64,000 nucleotides of DNA from Lentisalinibacter orientalis (GCF_040706535.1 NZ_JAPDRJ010000001.1:186001-250000); one strand, 5' to 3'; positions 40,889-50,178 are shown, counted from the first letter of the stretch. Made by a program: numbers and translations. The notes: generated by a model not told the origin, from the letters alone.

Positions 40889-42524
40889 TCTCACCGAGGC
40901 GGCGGGTCAGCTCCCGGTTCTCCCGGTAGTCCACCGGGGCCACCACCAGGCTCGGTCCCTTCTCCGCGAAGGCTGCCTCCAGCGTCGCGCGGAACTCCCG
41001 CGAGCGCTCCACCCGGTGCCCGCCCCAGCCGAAGGATTCCGCGAGCTTCAGCCAGTCCGGGTTACCGAAGCCCAGCGCGGTATGGCGGCCGAACTCGTCC
41101 TCCTGCTTCCAGCTAATCAGGCCGTAGCCGCCGTCCTCCCACACCAGCATGACGATGTCGCTGGCGAGCCGCCGTGCCGTCTCCATCTCCTGCACGTTCA
41201 TCAGGAAGCCGCCGTCGCCGGCGATGCCCAGCACCTTGCGATCCGGATGCACGATGTTCGCGGCGATGGCCCCGGGCAGGGCCGAGCCCATGGAGCAGAA
41301 TCCGTTCGGTATCAGGCAGGTATTGGGCTCGTGGCAATGGTAATGGCGGGCGATCCACATCTTGTGGGCGCCCACGTCGGATAACAGGATGTCCGAGGGG
41401 CCCATCACCTGGCGGGCGTCCCAGAGCATCTTCTGGGGCCGGATCACGCCCTCGGTATCGTCATCGGCGTAAACGGCGAGTTCTTCCGTCATGCGCTCGC
41501 GCACCGCCCGCTGGGAGGCCAGGTCGAAGTCCGGCAGGCCGCGCTCGCGCACCCGCTCGTTCAGCATCCACAGCGTGTGGGCGAGGTCGCCCACCAGCTC
41601 CACCTGGGGGTGATAGTGCTGGTCGATCTCCGCGGGCAGGAAGTCGGCGTGGATGATGGTCTTGTCCCGGTTCGGGTTCCACAGCCGCGGGTGGTACTCC
41701 ACCATGTCGAAGCCGAGGGTGATCACGAGATCCGCCTCGTCGATGGCCAGCGTGGGGATGTCCTTGGCGCCGAGACCGATGGTGTAGAGGCAGTACCCGG
41801 CGTCCATGTCCACGGCGCCCTTGGCCATGAACGTGCTCAGCACGCCGATGCCGGTGGATTCGCAGAAGATCCTGAGCTGCTTCGAGGCCCGCCGGCGGAT
41901 GGCGCCGTTGCCGGCGATGATCACCGGCCGCTTCGCCTCTGCCAGCATGGCGAAGGCCCGATCGGCGATCTTGTCGTCCGGGCCGGGGCGGCGGAAGCGA
42001 CGCGGCTCCATCGGCTCGGCCTCCACGTCGCGCTTGGCCACGTCCTCGGGCAGCTCGATGTGCACGGCGCCCGGCTTCTCGGTGCGTGCAAGCCGGACGG
42101 CCTTCCTGACGATCTCCGGGATGGTGCGGGCGTTGTGGATGGTGGTGGCCCACTTCGTGACCGGCTCGAACATGCCGACCACGTCCATGATCTGGTGCGA
42201 CTCCTTGTGCAGGCGCAGTGTCGAGCCCTGGCCGGTCAGCACCAGCATGGGCGCGCGGTCCATGTTGGAATCCGCCACGCCGGTGATGAGGTTGGTGGCG
42301 CCGGGCCCCAGCGTGCCCAGGCAGCCGGCCGGGTTGCCGGTGAGGCGCCCGTAGATCTCGGCCATGAACGCCGCGCCCTGCTCGTGGCGGGTGAGCACGA
42401 AGCGGATGCTCTCGCTGCCCTCCAGCGAGAGCATGAAGTCCGCGTTCTCCTCGCCGGGAACGCCGAAGATGTATTCGATGCCTTCGGCCTCCAGACAACG
42501 TACCAGCAGATCAGACGCCTTCAT
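40860..42524 (-). CDS. Acetolactate synthase-like ThDP enzyme (catabolic type)
   Basis: A 554-residue ThDP-dependent decarboxylase/carboligase. The catalytic Glu is in TRHEQGAAFMAE. The cofactor region reads GDGGFLMNVQEMETARRL, then IVMLVWEDGGYGLI. In AlsS-type catabolic enzymes the second part is WxDNGYN, so WEDGGYG fits AlsS with Asn replaced by Gly. No small subunit and no acetolactate decarboxylase gene is adjacent, which also fits a catabolic or degradative enzyme. Other ThDP reactions are possible. It is convergent with the YhhN gene (29 bp overlap) and divergent from the GMC gene. Confidence 0.82.
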   Translation of the reverse strand: MKASDLLVRCLEAEGIEYIFGVPGEENADFMLSLEGSESIRFVLTRHEQGAAFMAEIYGRLTGNPAGCLGTLGPGATNLITGVADSNMDRAPMLVLTGQGSTLRLHKESHQIMDVVGMFEPVTKWATTIHNARTIPEIVRKAVRLARTEKPGAVHIELPEDVAKRDVEAEPMEPRRFRRPGPDDKIADRAFAMLAEAKRPVIIAGNGAIRRRASKQLRIFCESTGIGVLSTFMAKGAVDMDAGYCLYTIGLGAKDIPTLAIDEADLVITLGFDMVEYHPRLWNPNRDKTIIHADFLPAEIDQHYHPQVELVGDLAHTLWMLNERVRERGLPDFDLASQRAVRERMTEELAVYADDDTEGVIRPQKMLWDARQVMGPSDILLSDVGAHKMWIARHYHCHEPNTCLIPNGFCSMGSALPGAIAANIVHPDRKVLGIAGDGGFLMNVQEMETARRLASDIVMLVWEDGGYGLISWKQEDEFGRHTALGFGNPDWLKLAESFGWGGHRVERSREFRATLEAAFAEKGPSLVVAPVDYRENRELTRRLGEIIGAGIVGG

Positions 42525-42643
42525 TCATCGATTCCCTGTTGCCATGACTGTTGTTCGTGGTGTTGCGGTTTTCCGATCTGCCATCATAGACGCGAAGCTC
42601 GCTACCATCATCTTGGGAGCATAATCGCAGCGGGGGGTGGCGT

Positions 42644-44251
42644 ATGCGTGAGGCCGACGACGAATACGACTGGATTGTGATCGGATCGGGGTTCGGCGGC
42701 AGCGTCGCCGCCCTGCGTCTGACCGAGAAGGGCTATCGGGTGGCGGTACTCGAGAGCGGGCCGCGCTATCGGGACGAGGATTTTGCCGCCTCTGCCTGGA
42801 ATCTGCGCCGCTTCCTCTGGGCGCCTGCCATCGGGCTGCGTGGCATCATGCGGCTCGTCCCGTTCAGCGACGTATTCATCGCGGCAGGCGCCGGTGTCGG
42901 CGGCGGCAGTCTGGTCTACGCCAATACGCTCTATCGGGCGGCGCCGCCGTTCTTCGCCAATCCCCAGTGGTCCGATCTCGCCGACTGGTCCGCCGAACTG
43001 CAACCCCATTACGATACGGCGGAACGGATGCTCGGCGTGAACGACGTACCGTTCGAGAGTCCCGGTGACGACCTGCTGCGCTCCATTGCGGGGGAATTCG
43101 GTACCGGGGAGACCTTCCGCCGGACGCCGGTCGGCGTGTTTTTCGGAGAGCCCGGCAAGACCGTCGACGATCCGTATTTCGACGGTGAGGGGCCGGCCCG
43201 CAAGGGCTGCACGCGCTGCGGCGCCTGCATGGTGGGATGCCGGGAAGGGGCGAAGAACACGCTGGTGAAGAACTACCTGCATCTCGCCGAGAAGGGCGGC
43301 GCCACGATCATTCCCGACACCGAGGTCAGCGACATCCGCCCGGCCGGGCGGCTGGATGGCAGCAACGGCTACGTGCTCACCACGGCGCGCCCGGGAGCCT
43401 GGCTGCGGCGCAACCGGCGGCGCTACCGGGCCGCCGGTGTCGTCGTGGCGGCCGGCGCGCTGGGCACCAACCGGCTGCTGGCCAATTGCAGGCACAATGG
43501 GTCACTGCCACGTATCAGCGATCGTCTTGGTCAACTGGTGCGCACCAACAGCGAGTCCGTGCTCGCGGTCACGCTGCCTGACGAGTCACGTAACACCTGG
43601 AACACCGTCGCCATCAGCGCCAGTATCCACGTCGACAGGGACACCCACATCGAAGTGGTTACCTACGGGCGACGGGGGGACTTCATGGGCACGCTGTTCA
43701 CGCTGCTGACCGGCAAAGGGACCCGGCTCACGAGGCCGTTGCTGCTGGTCGGTCAGGCGGTGCGCCACCCCGTGCGCTTCCTGAAATCGCTCTGGCCCGT
43801 CGGCTGGTCCCGCCGGACCGTCGTGCTGCTGGTGATGCAGACGCTGGACAACGCCATCAGTTTCAAAGCCGTGCCGAAGCGCTTCGGAACAGGGGTTCGG
43901 CTGAAGACCGCCCAGGACCCCGAGAAACCGAACCCTACCTATATCGAGGCCGGCAACCGGGCGGCCGCATGGCTGGCGGAGCGAACCCGGGGCCTGCCCC
44001 AGAGCATGCTGATGGAGGCCACGGCCAACATACCGACCACGGCGCACATCCTCGGCGGCGCCGTCATCGGGCACGACGAGAACACCGGCGTGATCGACAG
44101 CCGGCAACGCGTATTCGGTTACCGCAATCTGCTGGTCTGCGACGGCGCAGCCGTGCCCGCCAATCCGGGCGTCAATCCGTCGCTGACGATTACGGCCATG
44201 GCTGAGCACGCCATGGCGTCGGTACCCGAGCACGAGCGGGGAAGCACCTGA
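42644..44251 (+). CDS. GMC-family oxidoreductase (cholesterol oxidase-like) with CX2CX2CX3C motif
   Basis: A 535-residue FAD enzyme. The dinucleotide-binding motif G14-S-G-F-G-G19 is in WIVIGSGFGGSVAALRL. GAGVGGGSLVYANTLYRA and the C-terminal DGAAVPANPGVNPSLTI are GMC/cholesterol-oxidase-like; the latter carries the conserved Asn-Pro region. Cysteines C189, C192, C195 and C199 form CX2CX2CX3C, like a [4Fe-4S] site, followed by AKNTL, a pattern also known in actinobacterial ChoD-like proteins. The substrate is probably a sterol-like or long-chain alcohol. The universal stress gene follows after 18 bp. Confidence 0.86.
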   Translation: MREADDEYDWIVIGSGFGGSVAALRLTEKGYRVAVLESGPRYRDEDFAASAWNLRRFLWAPAIGLRGIMRLVPFSDVFIAAGAGVGGGSLVYANTLYRAAPPFFANPQWSDLADWSAELQPHYDTAERMLGVNDVPFESPGDDLLRSIAGEFGTGETFRRTPVGVFFGEPGKTVDDPYFDGEGPARKGCTRCGACMVGCREGAKNTLVKNYLHLAEKGGATIIPDTEVSDIRPAGRLDGSNGYVLTTARPGAWLRRNRRRYRAAGVVVAAGALGTNRLLANCRHNGSLPRISDRLGQLVRTNSESVLAVTLPDESRNTWNTVAISASIHVDRDTHIEVVTYGRRGDFMGTLFTLLTGKGTRLTRPLLLVGQAVRHPVRFLKSLWPVGWSRRTVVLLVMQTLDNAISFKAVPKRFGTGVRLKTAQDPEKPNPTYIEAGNRAAAWLAERTRGLPQSMLMEATANIPTTAHILGGAVIGHDENTGVIDSRQRVFGYRNLLVCDGAAVPANPGVNPSLTITAMAEHAMASVPEHERGST

Positions 44252-44269
44252 ACGGACGGAAGCATCCCG

Positions 44270-44689
44270 ATGGGCTCATATCACAAGATCATGGTGCCGG
44301 TGGACCTCGCCCACCTCGACAGTCTCGACAAGGCACTGCGCACCGCCGCCGACCTGGCCGCGGGTTATCGCATACCGGTTTGCTATGTCAGCGTGGCGCC
44401 CGGGGCGGCGCCCCTCACCGCAGCGCAAGTGGACGAGTTCCGGGAGGCGCTCGACACCTTCGCCCTCGACCAGGCGGAGCGGCACGGCTTCGAGGCGACC
44501 GCGAGAGCGGTCATACCGGAAGACGACAGCCTGGACGTGCGTGAAGCGCTCATGCGGGCGCTCGAGGAGAGCGGTGCCGACCTGGTGGTCATGGCATCCC
44601 ATATCCCTGACGTGGACGATCGCATGTTCGCCTCCAACGCCGCCTACGTGGCGTCCAGCGCCCCGGTCACGGTGATGGTCGTGCGCTGA
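44270..44689 (+). CDS. Universal stress protein, UspA family
   Basis: A 139-residue single Usp domain: it opens YHKIMVPVDLAHLDS, the strand and helix of the fold, and ends with ADLVVMASHIPDVDD and a SSAPVTVMVVR strand. The usual ATP-binding loop G-2X-G-9X-G(S/T) is not clear: the region is ASHIPDVDDRMFASNAAYVA, so it is probably of the UspA rather than the ATP-binding UspFG type. It is probably co-transcribed with the GMC oxidoreductase and convergent with the M50 peptidase gene. Confidence 0.85.
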   Translation: MGSYHKIMVPVDLAHLDSLDKALRTAADLAAGYRIPVCYVSVAPGAAPLTAAQVDEFREALDTFALDQAERHGFEATARAVIPEDDSLDVREALMRALEESGADLVVMASHIPDVDDRMFASNAAYVASSAPVTVMVVR

Positions 44690-44697
44690 GCCGACGC

Positions 44698-45873
44698 CTA
44701 GCTGCGGGTACCCGGCGCTTCGGCGTCGTCGCCGAGTTCCAGCCGGAGCTGCAGAAGCTCGCGCAGATCGTCCACGGAGACGACACCCAGCAGGCGACCG
44801 TCCTCCACCACCAGGCGCTGGCGGCCGGCGGACGCGCCGAACAGGCTGGAGGCGAGGTCGGTGAGTTCCTCGTCCGGCCCCACCGTGTTCTCGTCGGAGC
44901 AGGCATCCACGATGTCGGCGACAGCCGTCTGCTCCCACTGCTCCTCGGGGATCTCCTTCACCCGCTCCACCGTGGCGCAGCCCTTCAGCTCCCCCTCCTG
45001 CACCACCGGGAACAGGCGGGAGCGGTAGCGGTACACGTAGTCGTCGACGAAGTCCCGCAGGCTCAGGGACCGCTCCACGGTCACCGGGTCGCTGTTCATC
45101 ACGTCCCGCGCCCGGCGGCCCTCCAGCAACTGCTGGACGATGAGCTGGCGGTAGGAGCCCTTGGCGGCCCCGCGCACGAACAGGCCGATCAGTAGGTACC
45201 ACATGCCGCCCACGAAGAAGCCCTGGATCAGCGACAGCACGCCCAGGAAGATCAGGATGAGGCCGAAGCCCGAGCCCATGTTGCTGGCAATGCGGGTCGC
45301 ATCGCGGATGTCCTTGCGCCAGGCCCACAGTGTGGCCCTGAGCATGCGCCCGCCGTCCAGCGGGTAAGCCGGGATCAGGTTGAACACGGCCAGGGCCACG
45401 TTGATCACCGCGAGGTAGTAGAGCACGCCGGTGACGGGCGTCGGCAGGCCGTACGCCTCCGCGCCCGAATGCAGCACCCAGCAGATGCCCGCCAGCACCA
45501 GGCTCGAGAGCGGGCCGGCGCCGGCCATCAGCAGCTCCACCTTCGGCTCCTTCGGCTCGTGGCGCATCTCGGCCACGCCGCCGAACACGAACAGCGTGAT
45601 GCCGCCCATCTTCAGCCCGTAGTAGCGGGCCACGAGGGAATGGGACAGCTCGTGGAAGACGATGGAGAACAGGATCCCGAAGGCGCCGGCGATGCCCATC
45701 CACCAGCGGGTCTGCGTCGCCAGGTCGGGGTAACGCTCCGGGAAGAAGCCCTCGGCGAGGGTCCAGGTGATGAGCAGCGCCAGCAGCAGCCAGGTGAGAT
45801 TCAGCTTCACCTCGAAGCCGAAGATGGTGAACAACGGGAAGCCGCGGGCGATCAGCGGTTTCTTTTCTGCCAT
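44698..45873 (-). CDS. Site-2 protease-family (M50) membrane peptidase with CBS domains
   Basis: A 391-residue intramembrane metalloprotease. The zinc motif HELSH gives H74, E75 and H78, and the third ligand is D173 in PAYPLDGGRML. Six hydrophobic segments precede a cytosolic C-terminal half with two CBS-like modules (DVMNSDPVTVERSLSLRDFV; LVVEDGRLLGVVSVDDLREL), which often bind adenine nucleotides. It probably cleaves membrane-anchored substrates under nucleotide control. The gene is convergent with the Usp gene (8 bp gap) and lies 45 bp downstream of the amidase gene on the same strand. Confidence 0.9.
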   Translation of the reverse strand: MAEKKPLIARGFPLFTIFGFEVKLNLTWLLLALLITWTLAEGFFPERYPDLATQTRWWMGIAGAFGILFSIVFHELSHSLVARYYGLKMGGITLFVFGGVAEMRHEPKEPKVELLMAGAGPLSSLVLAGICWVLHSGAEAYGLPTPVTGVLYYLAVINVALAVFNLIPAYPLDGGRMLRATLWAWRKDIRDATRIASNMGSGFGLILIFLGVLSLIQGFFVGGMWYLLIGLFVRGAAKGSYRQLIVQQLLEGRRARDVMNSDPVTVERSLSLRDFVDDYVYRYRSRLFPVVQEGELKGCATVERVKEIPEEQWEQTAVADIVDACSDENTVGPDEELTDLASSLFGASAGRQRLVVEDGRLLGVVSVDDLRELLQLRLELGDDAEAPGTRS

Positions 45874-45918
45874 GCCTGCACGTTAACAGATGCAGGCGGC
45901 CGGCCGCTGCCGTGGCAC

Positions 45919-47340
45919 TTACATACCGGAATCCGGGTACGACCAGGGCACGGCGGCCTCGAGTTCGTAGGCCAGCTCCAGCAGCCGACGCTCCTGGCCC
46001 ATGCCGGCGGCGAACTGCACGCCGATGGGCAGCCCGTCGACGCTCTGCCCTAGCGGCAGCGAGATGGCCGGCGTGCCGGCCACGTTCTGCACCGGCGTAA
46101 ACGCGGCGTAGTTCATCAGGCGTTCCGCCGCCGTGTCGAAGTCGATGTCCAGCGCCAGGTGTCCCAGCGGCACCGGCGGCCGCGCCAGCACCGGGGTCAC
46201 GATGACGTCGCAGTCGGCATAGCGCCGCCGGTGTTCCTCGCCGAAGCGGCGCAGCCGGCGGATCGCGCCGGGGCTGCGCCAGAAGTTCCGCAGATAATGC
46301 CGGCTCAACTGCAGCGTGAGCGGCTCGAGTTCGCGCCGGTCGAAGCCGCGGCCGAACGCGAATCGGCCGAGGAAGCGGATGGCCGTGGCCAGGCGGGCCC
46401 AGTACAGGAAGAAATCCCCGGCCATACGGGCATCCGCGAGCGCGGGGATCTCCTTTACCCGGTGACCCAGCCGGCGACAGACGGATGCGGCATTCTCGAC
46501 CGCCGCGACGACTTCGGGGTGGCACTCTGCTCCGAGCGGATGCCGCGTCGTAAAACCGATGCGAAGCCGCGTGGCGGACGGGCCGTCGACGTAGCCCATG
46601 GGCGGTAATCCCGGGGCCGCGTGATGCTTCTCGGCCTCCGCATAGAAGGCGGCGGTGTCGCGGACGCTGCGTGTCAGCACGCCTTCGGCGATGATGTCGA
46701 CGGGTAGCCGCTCGGCGAGTTCCACCGTGAGCAGGCGGCCACGGGAGGGCTTCAGCCCGACGAGACCACAGCAGGACGCGGGGATGCGCGTGGACCCGCC
46801 GCCGTCGTTGCCGTGGGCGATGGGGACGACGCCCGCCGCCACCAGCGCCGCCGACCCGCCCGACGAGCCGCCTGCGGAATGGCGCGTGTTCCACGGGTTG
46901 CGCGTCGGCGGACCCCAGGTGCGCTCCGTCGTGGCCGTGAGGCCGAACTCCGGCAGGGCGGTCTTGGCGATGGCGAGGAGTCCGGTCGAGCGGAACTGGG
47001 CGGTGATGGGGCTGTCGGCGTCGTAGCTGCGCTCCGGGGTGGCACGCGATCCGTGGCGGGTCGCCATACCGGCGAGATCCACGTTGTCCTTGATCGCGGA
47101 GGGCACGCCGGCGAGCAAGCCGCCGCCGACCGCGCCGGCCGCCTCCTGCCTGGCCTGGTCGTAACGGGGAGCCGCCACCGCATTGAGCACCCCCTCGACG
47201 GCTCTGAGTCTCGCGATGGCCGCCGCCACCGCATCGGCCGCGCTGATGTCTCCGGCCGCTATCCGTTCGGCGACACCGACGGCGTCGAGATCGCCGAGGA
47301 CGTCATCGGTCGGTGCGTGTACTTGCGGTCGTGGTCTCAT
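45919..47340 (-). CDS. Amidase (amidase signature family)
   Basis: A 473-residue amidase-signature hydrolase. The Ser-cisSer-Lys triad is visible as SAIKDNV (Lys) and HSAGGSSGGSAALVAAG (both Ser). It hydrolyses C-N bonds of amides; the substrate is not predictable. It resembles 6-aminohexanoate-dimer hydrolase-type enzymes in the HGNDGGGSTRIPASCCGLVG segment. The start at 47340 (MRPRPQ) overlaps the phosphoribosyltransferase gene by 38 bp, so the two are transcribed together. A longer N-terminus is possible but would lie deeper in that gene. Confidence 0.88.
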   Translation of the reverse strand: MRPRPQVHAPTDDVLGDLDAVGVAERIAAGDISAADAVAAAIARLRAVEGVLNAVAAPRYDQARQEAAGAVGGGLLAGVPSAIKDNVDLAGMATRHGSRATPERSYDADSPITAQFRSTGLLAIAKTALPEFGLTATTERTWGPPTRNPWNTRHSAGGSSGGSAALVAAGVVPIAHGNDGGGSTRIPASCCGLVGLKPSRGRLLTVELAERLPVDIIAEGVLTRSVRDTAAFYAEAEKHHAAPGLPPMGYVDGPSATRLRIGFTTRHPLGAECHPEVVAAVENAASVCRRLGHRVKEIPALADARMAGDFFLYWARLATAIRFLGRFAFGRGFDRRELEPLTLQLSRHYLRNFWRSPGAIRRLRRFGEEHRRRYADCDVIVTPVLARPPVPLGHLALDIDFDTAAERLMNYAAFTPVQNVAGTPAISLPLGQSVDGLPIGVQFAAGMGQERRLLELAYELEAAVPWSYPDSGM

Positions 47341-47965
47341 GAAGCAGCTCCCGGACTTCCTCGTCGCTGGTCTGGCCGAAATCGCTGTACCAGTAGCCAA
47401 CGGCCATGTAGGGCGACGGGGTGTCCAGGCAGACGACTTCGTCGGCTTCCTGCCCCATGTCTGCCGCAGCCTCGCTGGATGCTGTTGGCACCGCGACGAT
47501 AATACGTTCGGCGCCGAGTTTGCGCACGGCTCTCACGGCCGCGAGCATGGTGGAGCCGGTCGCCATGCCGTCGTCGACCAGGATCACCTCGCGCCCGCCC
47601 GCGGCCAGCGGCGGCCGGTCGCCGCGGTAGGCCTTCTCCCTGCGCTCGAGTTCCGCCTGCTCGCGTTCGACGACGGGGCGCAGGTCCTCCTCGCCGAGCC
47701 CGGTCATGCCCATGACCCGGTCCGAGAGCACCTGCACGCCGCCCGACGCAATGGCGCCGGCGGCCAGTTCCGGCTGGCCCGGCACGCCGACCTTGCGGAC
47801 GACGAGCACGTCCAGTTCCCCTTCGAGTGCTATCGCGACCTCGGCGGCCACCGGGACGCCGCCCCGGGGCAGCCCGAGCACGAGCGGTGAGCGGGCCTTC
47901 GTGCGCCTGCGGAGCTCCTTCCCGAGCTCCCGGCCGGCCTCCCTCCGGTCTGCGAATACCGTCAT
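47303..47965 (-). CDS. Phosphoribosyltransferase-domain protein
   Basis: About 220 residues. The PRPP-binding motif VILVDDGMATGSTMLAAV (acidic pair followed by GxTG-like loop) identifies a type I PRTase fold. PLVLGLPRGGVPVAAEVA is the usual N-terminal strand-turn. Proteins of this size and pattern occur near hydrolases and stress genes; their base substrate is not established. AAGGAG precedes the ATG at 47965. The 3' end overlaps the amidase start. It is divergent from the APH-like gene, with 92 bp between them. Confidence 0.82.
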   Translation of the reverse strand: MTVFADRREAGRELGKELRRRTKARSPLVLGLPRGGVPVAAEVAIALEGELDVLVVRKVGVPGQPELAAGAIASGGVQVLSDRVMGMTGLGEEDLRPVVEREQAELERREKAYRGDRPPLAAGGREVILVDDGMATGSTMLAAVRAVRKLGAERIIVAVPTASSEAAADMGQEADEVVCLDTPSPYMAVGYWYSDFGQTSDEEVRELLHETTTASTRTDR

Positions 47966-48057
47966 CTCGCTCTCCTTGCCGAGTCCACCCATAAGTGTGG
48001 CGCCGCGCGCCGGCGCTGCAAATCCGTAACGGCCGCGATCCGGCCTATAATGGCGCC

Positions 48058-49137
48058 GTGACCCCCTCCACCCCGGACGAAGAAGGCACCCGCTCGCAGG
48101 ACGCGCCGGGCGACCGCCCCGACGAGGCCGGGCGCAAGATCCGCTTCCTGGCATCGCCCGCCAGCTATCCGGAACCGGTATCGGCCGTGGAACCGGTCGA
48201 GACCCACTTCGCCTGGGTGTTCCTCACCGACCGCCACGCCTGGAAGATGAAGAAGGCGATCCGGGCGCAGGTGATCGACTACCGGCGACTGGAAGACCGG
48301 GAGTTCTACTGCCGGGAGGAGCTCCGGCTGAACCGCCGCCTGGCGGACTGGGTCTACCTCGACGTCGTGCCCCTCACCGAAAACCCGGACGGCCGCCTGC
48401 ATCTGGGCGGCGACGGCCGCGCGGTGGACTGGCTGGTGAAGATGCGCCGTCTGCCCGAAGAAGAGATGCTGGAGCAGCGGATCGAGCGCGGCCGGCTCGG
48501 CGACGATCAGCTGACCCGGGTGGCGCGGCACCTCGCCGGGTTCTACGCCGGCCTCGTGCCGGAGCCCCTGGAGGCCGAGGCCTACGTCTCTCGCCTGCTG
48601 GCCCAGAACGACGAGCAACGGCGGCATCTGGAAGCGCTCGACGACGCACTGGCCGACGACCCCTGGCCCGGCATCCTCGACGACCAGCGATCCTATGTGC
48701 GCGCCCATCGGCAGATGCTCGGCGCCCGCGCGGAGGCGGGGCGTATCGTAGAGGCTCATGGCGACCTGCGGCCCGAGCACGTCTACCTGGGCGAGCGCTT
48801 CGCCGTCATCGACTGCCTGGAATTCTCGCGAGACCTGCGCGTGCAGGACAGCGCCGAGGAGGTGGCCTTCCTCGCGCTGGAATGCGAGCGGGCCGGCGGG
48901 CGGGAGCTGCGCGACCGACTGCTGGCGGCCTGGCAGGCGGCGAGCGCCGACACGCCCGAGCCGTCGCTGATGTCCTATTACTTCAGCCGCCGCGCGATGG
49001 TACGGGCCGTGCTTTCGGCCTGGCATCTGGAAGATCCGTCGTTCGACCGGGAGCACTACATCGCGGAGGCGCGCCGCTACATGGCCCTGGCCCGGGAGTT
49101 CATCGACGAGGCCCTGGCCGACCAGGACCGACCCTAG
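48058..49137 (+). CDS. APH-like kinase-fold protein
   Basis: A 359-residue protein of the aminoglycoside phosphotransferase/AAA-free kinase group. The catalytic loop AHGDLRPEHVYLG has H234 and D236, and VIDCLEFSRDLR is the metal-binding segment that replaces DFG. The substrate is unknown: many members near nucleotide genes act on small molecules other than antibiotics. The start is GTG 48058, directly after a TATAATGG segment (48047-48054) that looks like a -10; this would make the message nearly leaderless. It converges with the PRPP synthetase gene (4 bp overlap). Confidence 0.78.
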   Translation: MTPSTPDEEGTRSQDAPGDRPDEAGRKIRFLASPASYPEPVSAVEPVETHFAWVFLTDRHAWKMKKAIRAQVIDYRRLEDREFYCREELRLNRRLADWVYLDVVPLTENPDGRLHLGGDGRAVDWLVKMRRLPEEEMLEQRIERGRLGDDQLTRVARHLAGFYAGLVPEPLEAEAYVSRLLAQNDEQRRHLEALDDALADDPWPGILDDQRSYVRAHRQMLGARAEAGRIVEAHGDLRPEHVYLGERFAVIDCLEFSRDLRVQDSAEEVAFLALECERAGGRELRDRLLAAWQAASADTPEPSLMSYYFSRRAMVRAVLSAWHLEDPSFDREHYIAEARRYMALAREFIDEALADQDRP

Positions 49138-50114
49138 TCTTCCTCCTCCCCCAGCAGCCGCACGAGCGAGCCGTTCTCGTGCAGGCAGCGGATGGCGTCG
49201 CCGATCAGGGGCGCCACGCTCAGGGTGGTCAGCCGGCCCGCGAAGGCGTCGGTGATGCGGCCGAGCGGCGCCACGCTGTCGGTGACGATGACGCCGTCCA
49301 GCGCCGGTACCGCGAGCTTCTCGCTGGCCGGATCCACCAGCAGTCCGTGGGTGGCCGCCGCGAACACGCGGCGCGCGCCGAGCTCCCGGCAGGCGCCGGC
49401 CGCCCGGGCCAGAGTGGTGCCGGTGCTGATGAGGTCGTCGAGCAGGATCGCCACACGGTCCTCGACGTCGCCCACCACCGTATCCCCGCTCACCACGTCC
49501 CGGCTGCGTTTCTTGTTGATGAAGGCGTCGCACACCTCGCGGCCGAGCGCCTCCTCGAGCGCCTCACGGAATGCCGTCGCCCGCTTGACGCCGCCCACGT
49601 CGGGCGAAACGACGGCGAGGGGCTCGTCGCCGACGCGCTCCCGGATATGCTCGACGAACAGCCGCTTCGCCTCCAGGTGCTCGCTCCGGCAGCGGAATGC
49701 GTTCTGGTAGGCGGCGAGGTTGTGCACATCCAGCGTGACCACGCGGTCCAGCCCGGAGGACTCCAGCATGCCCGCCACGTAGCGGGTGGTGACCGGATCG
49801 CGGCTCTTCGTCTTCCTGTCCTTGCGGGCGTAGGCGAGATAGGGGATGACGGCGGTGAGCCGGCCGGCGCCGGCGTCGCGCAGCGCGCCCAGCAGGAATA
49901 TCAGCCGGCAGAGCTTGTCGTTGACGCTCTGTCCCGGCTCGCCGTAGAGGGAATGGATGACGTAGACGTCGTCGCCGCGCACCGGCTCCAGCGGGCGGAT
50001 CTTGTGCTCGCCGTCGTCGAAATCGCGCTCTCGCAGGCGCGCCGGCGCGGTGCCGAGCCGGTCGCAGAGCGCCTCGGCGAAGGTGCTGGAGGTGGCGGGC
50101 GCGAATACCTTCAC
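49134..50114 (-). CDS. prs: Divergent ribose-phosphate pyrophosphokinase (PRPP synthetase)
   Basis: A 326-residue PRPP synthetase homologue that makes PRPP from ribose 5-phosphate and ATP. VVSPDVGGVKRA carries the flexible catalytic region and LLDDLISTGTTL the ribose-phosphate/PRPP loop. YLAYARKDRKTKSRDPVTTR differs from the housekeeping pattern, so this looks like a second, specialised copy. It is divergent from pncA (64 bp), beside pncB, whose reaction consumes PRPP. No other purine gene is near. Confidence 0.86.
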   Translation of the reverse strand: MKVFAPATSSTFAEALCDRLGTAPARLRERDFDDGEHKIRPLEPVRGDDVYVIHSLYGEPGQSVNDKLCRLIFLLGALRDAGAGRLTAVIPYLAYARKDRKTKSRDPVTTRYVAGMLESSGLDRVVTLDVHNLAAYQNAFRCRSEHLEAKRLFVEHIRERVGDEPLAVVSPDVGGVKRATAFREALEEALGREVCDAFINKKRSRDVVSGDTVVGDVEDRVAILLDDLISTGTTLARAAGACRELGARRVFAAATHGLLVDPASEKLAVPALDGVIVTDSVAPLGRITDAFAGRLTTLSVAPLIGDAIRCLHENGSLVRLLGEEED

Positions 50115-50140
50115 CCTTGAGATGCTAGTCGAGCGGGCCC

Positions 50141-50151
50141 ACTGTTACAGT
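50141..50151. promoter_or_regulatory. Palindrome in the prs-pncA divergent promoter region
   Basis: ACTGTTACAGT is a perfect 11-bp palindrome about T50146, in the 64-bp gap between prs and pncA and 28 bp before the pncA start. It could be an operator shared by the two genes. It does not match the NrtR-type AT-rich operator that I know, so the regulator is unknown. Confidence 0.3.
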
Positions 50152-50178
50152 AGGTACATCAACGGACCGGAGGATTCC

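Noticed and set aside
44276..46894. An 872-codon minus-strand frame over the Usp, M50 and amidase genes
   Set aside because: It crosses three well-supported genes in other frames and its translation is Arg/Pro/Gly-rich without domain signals.
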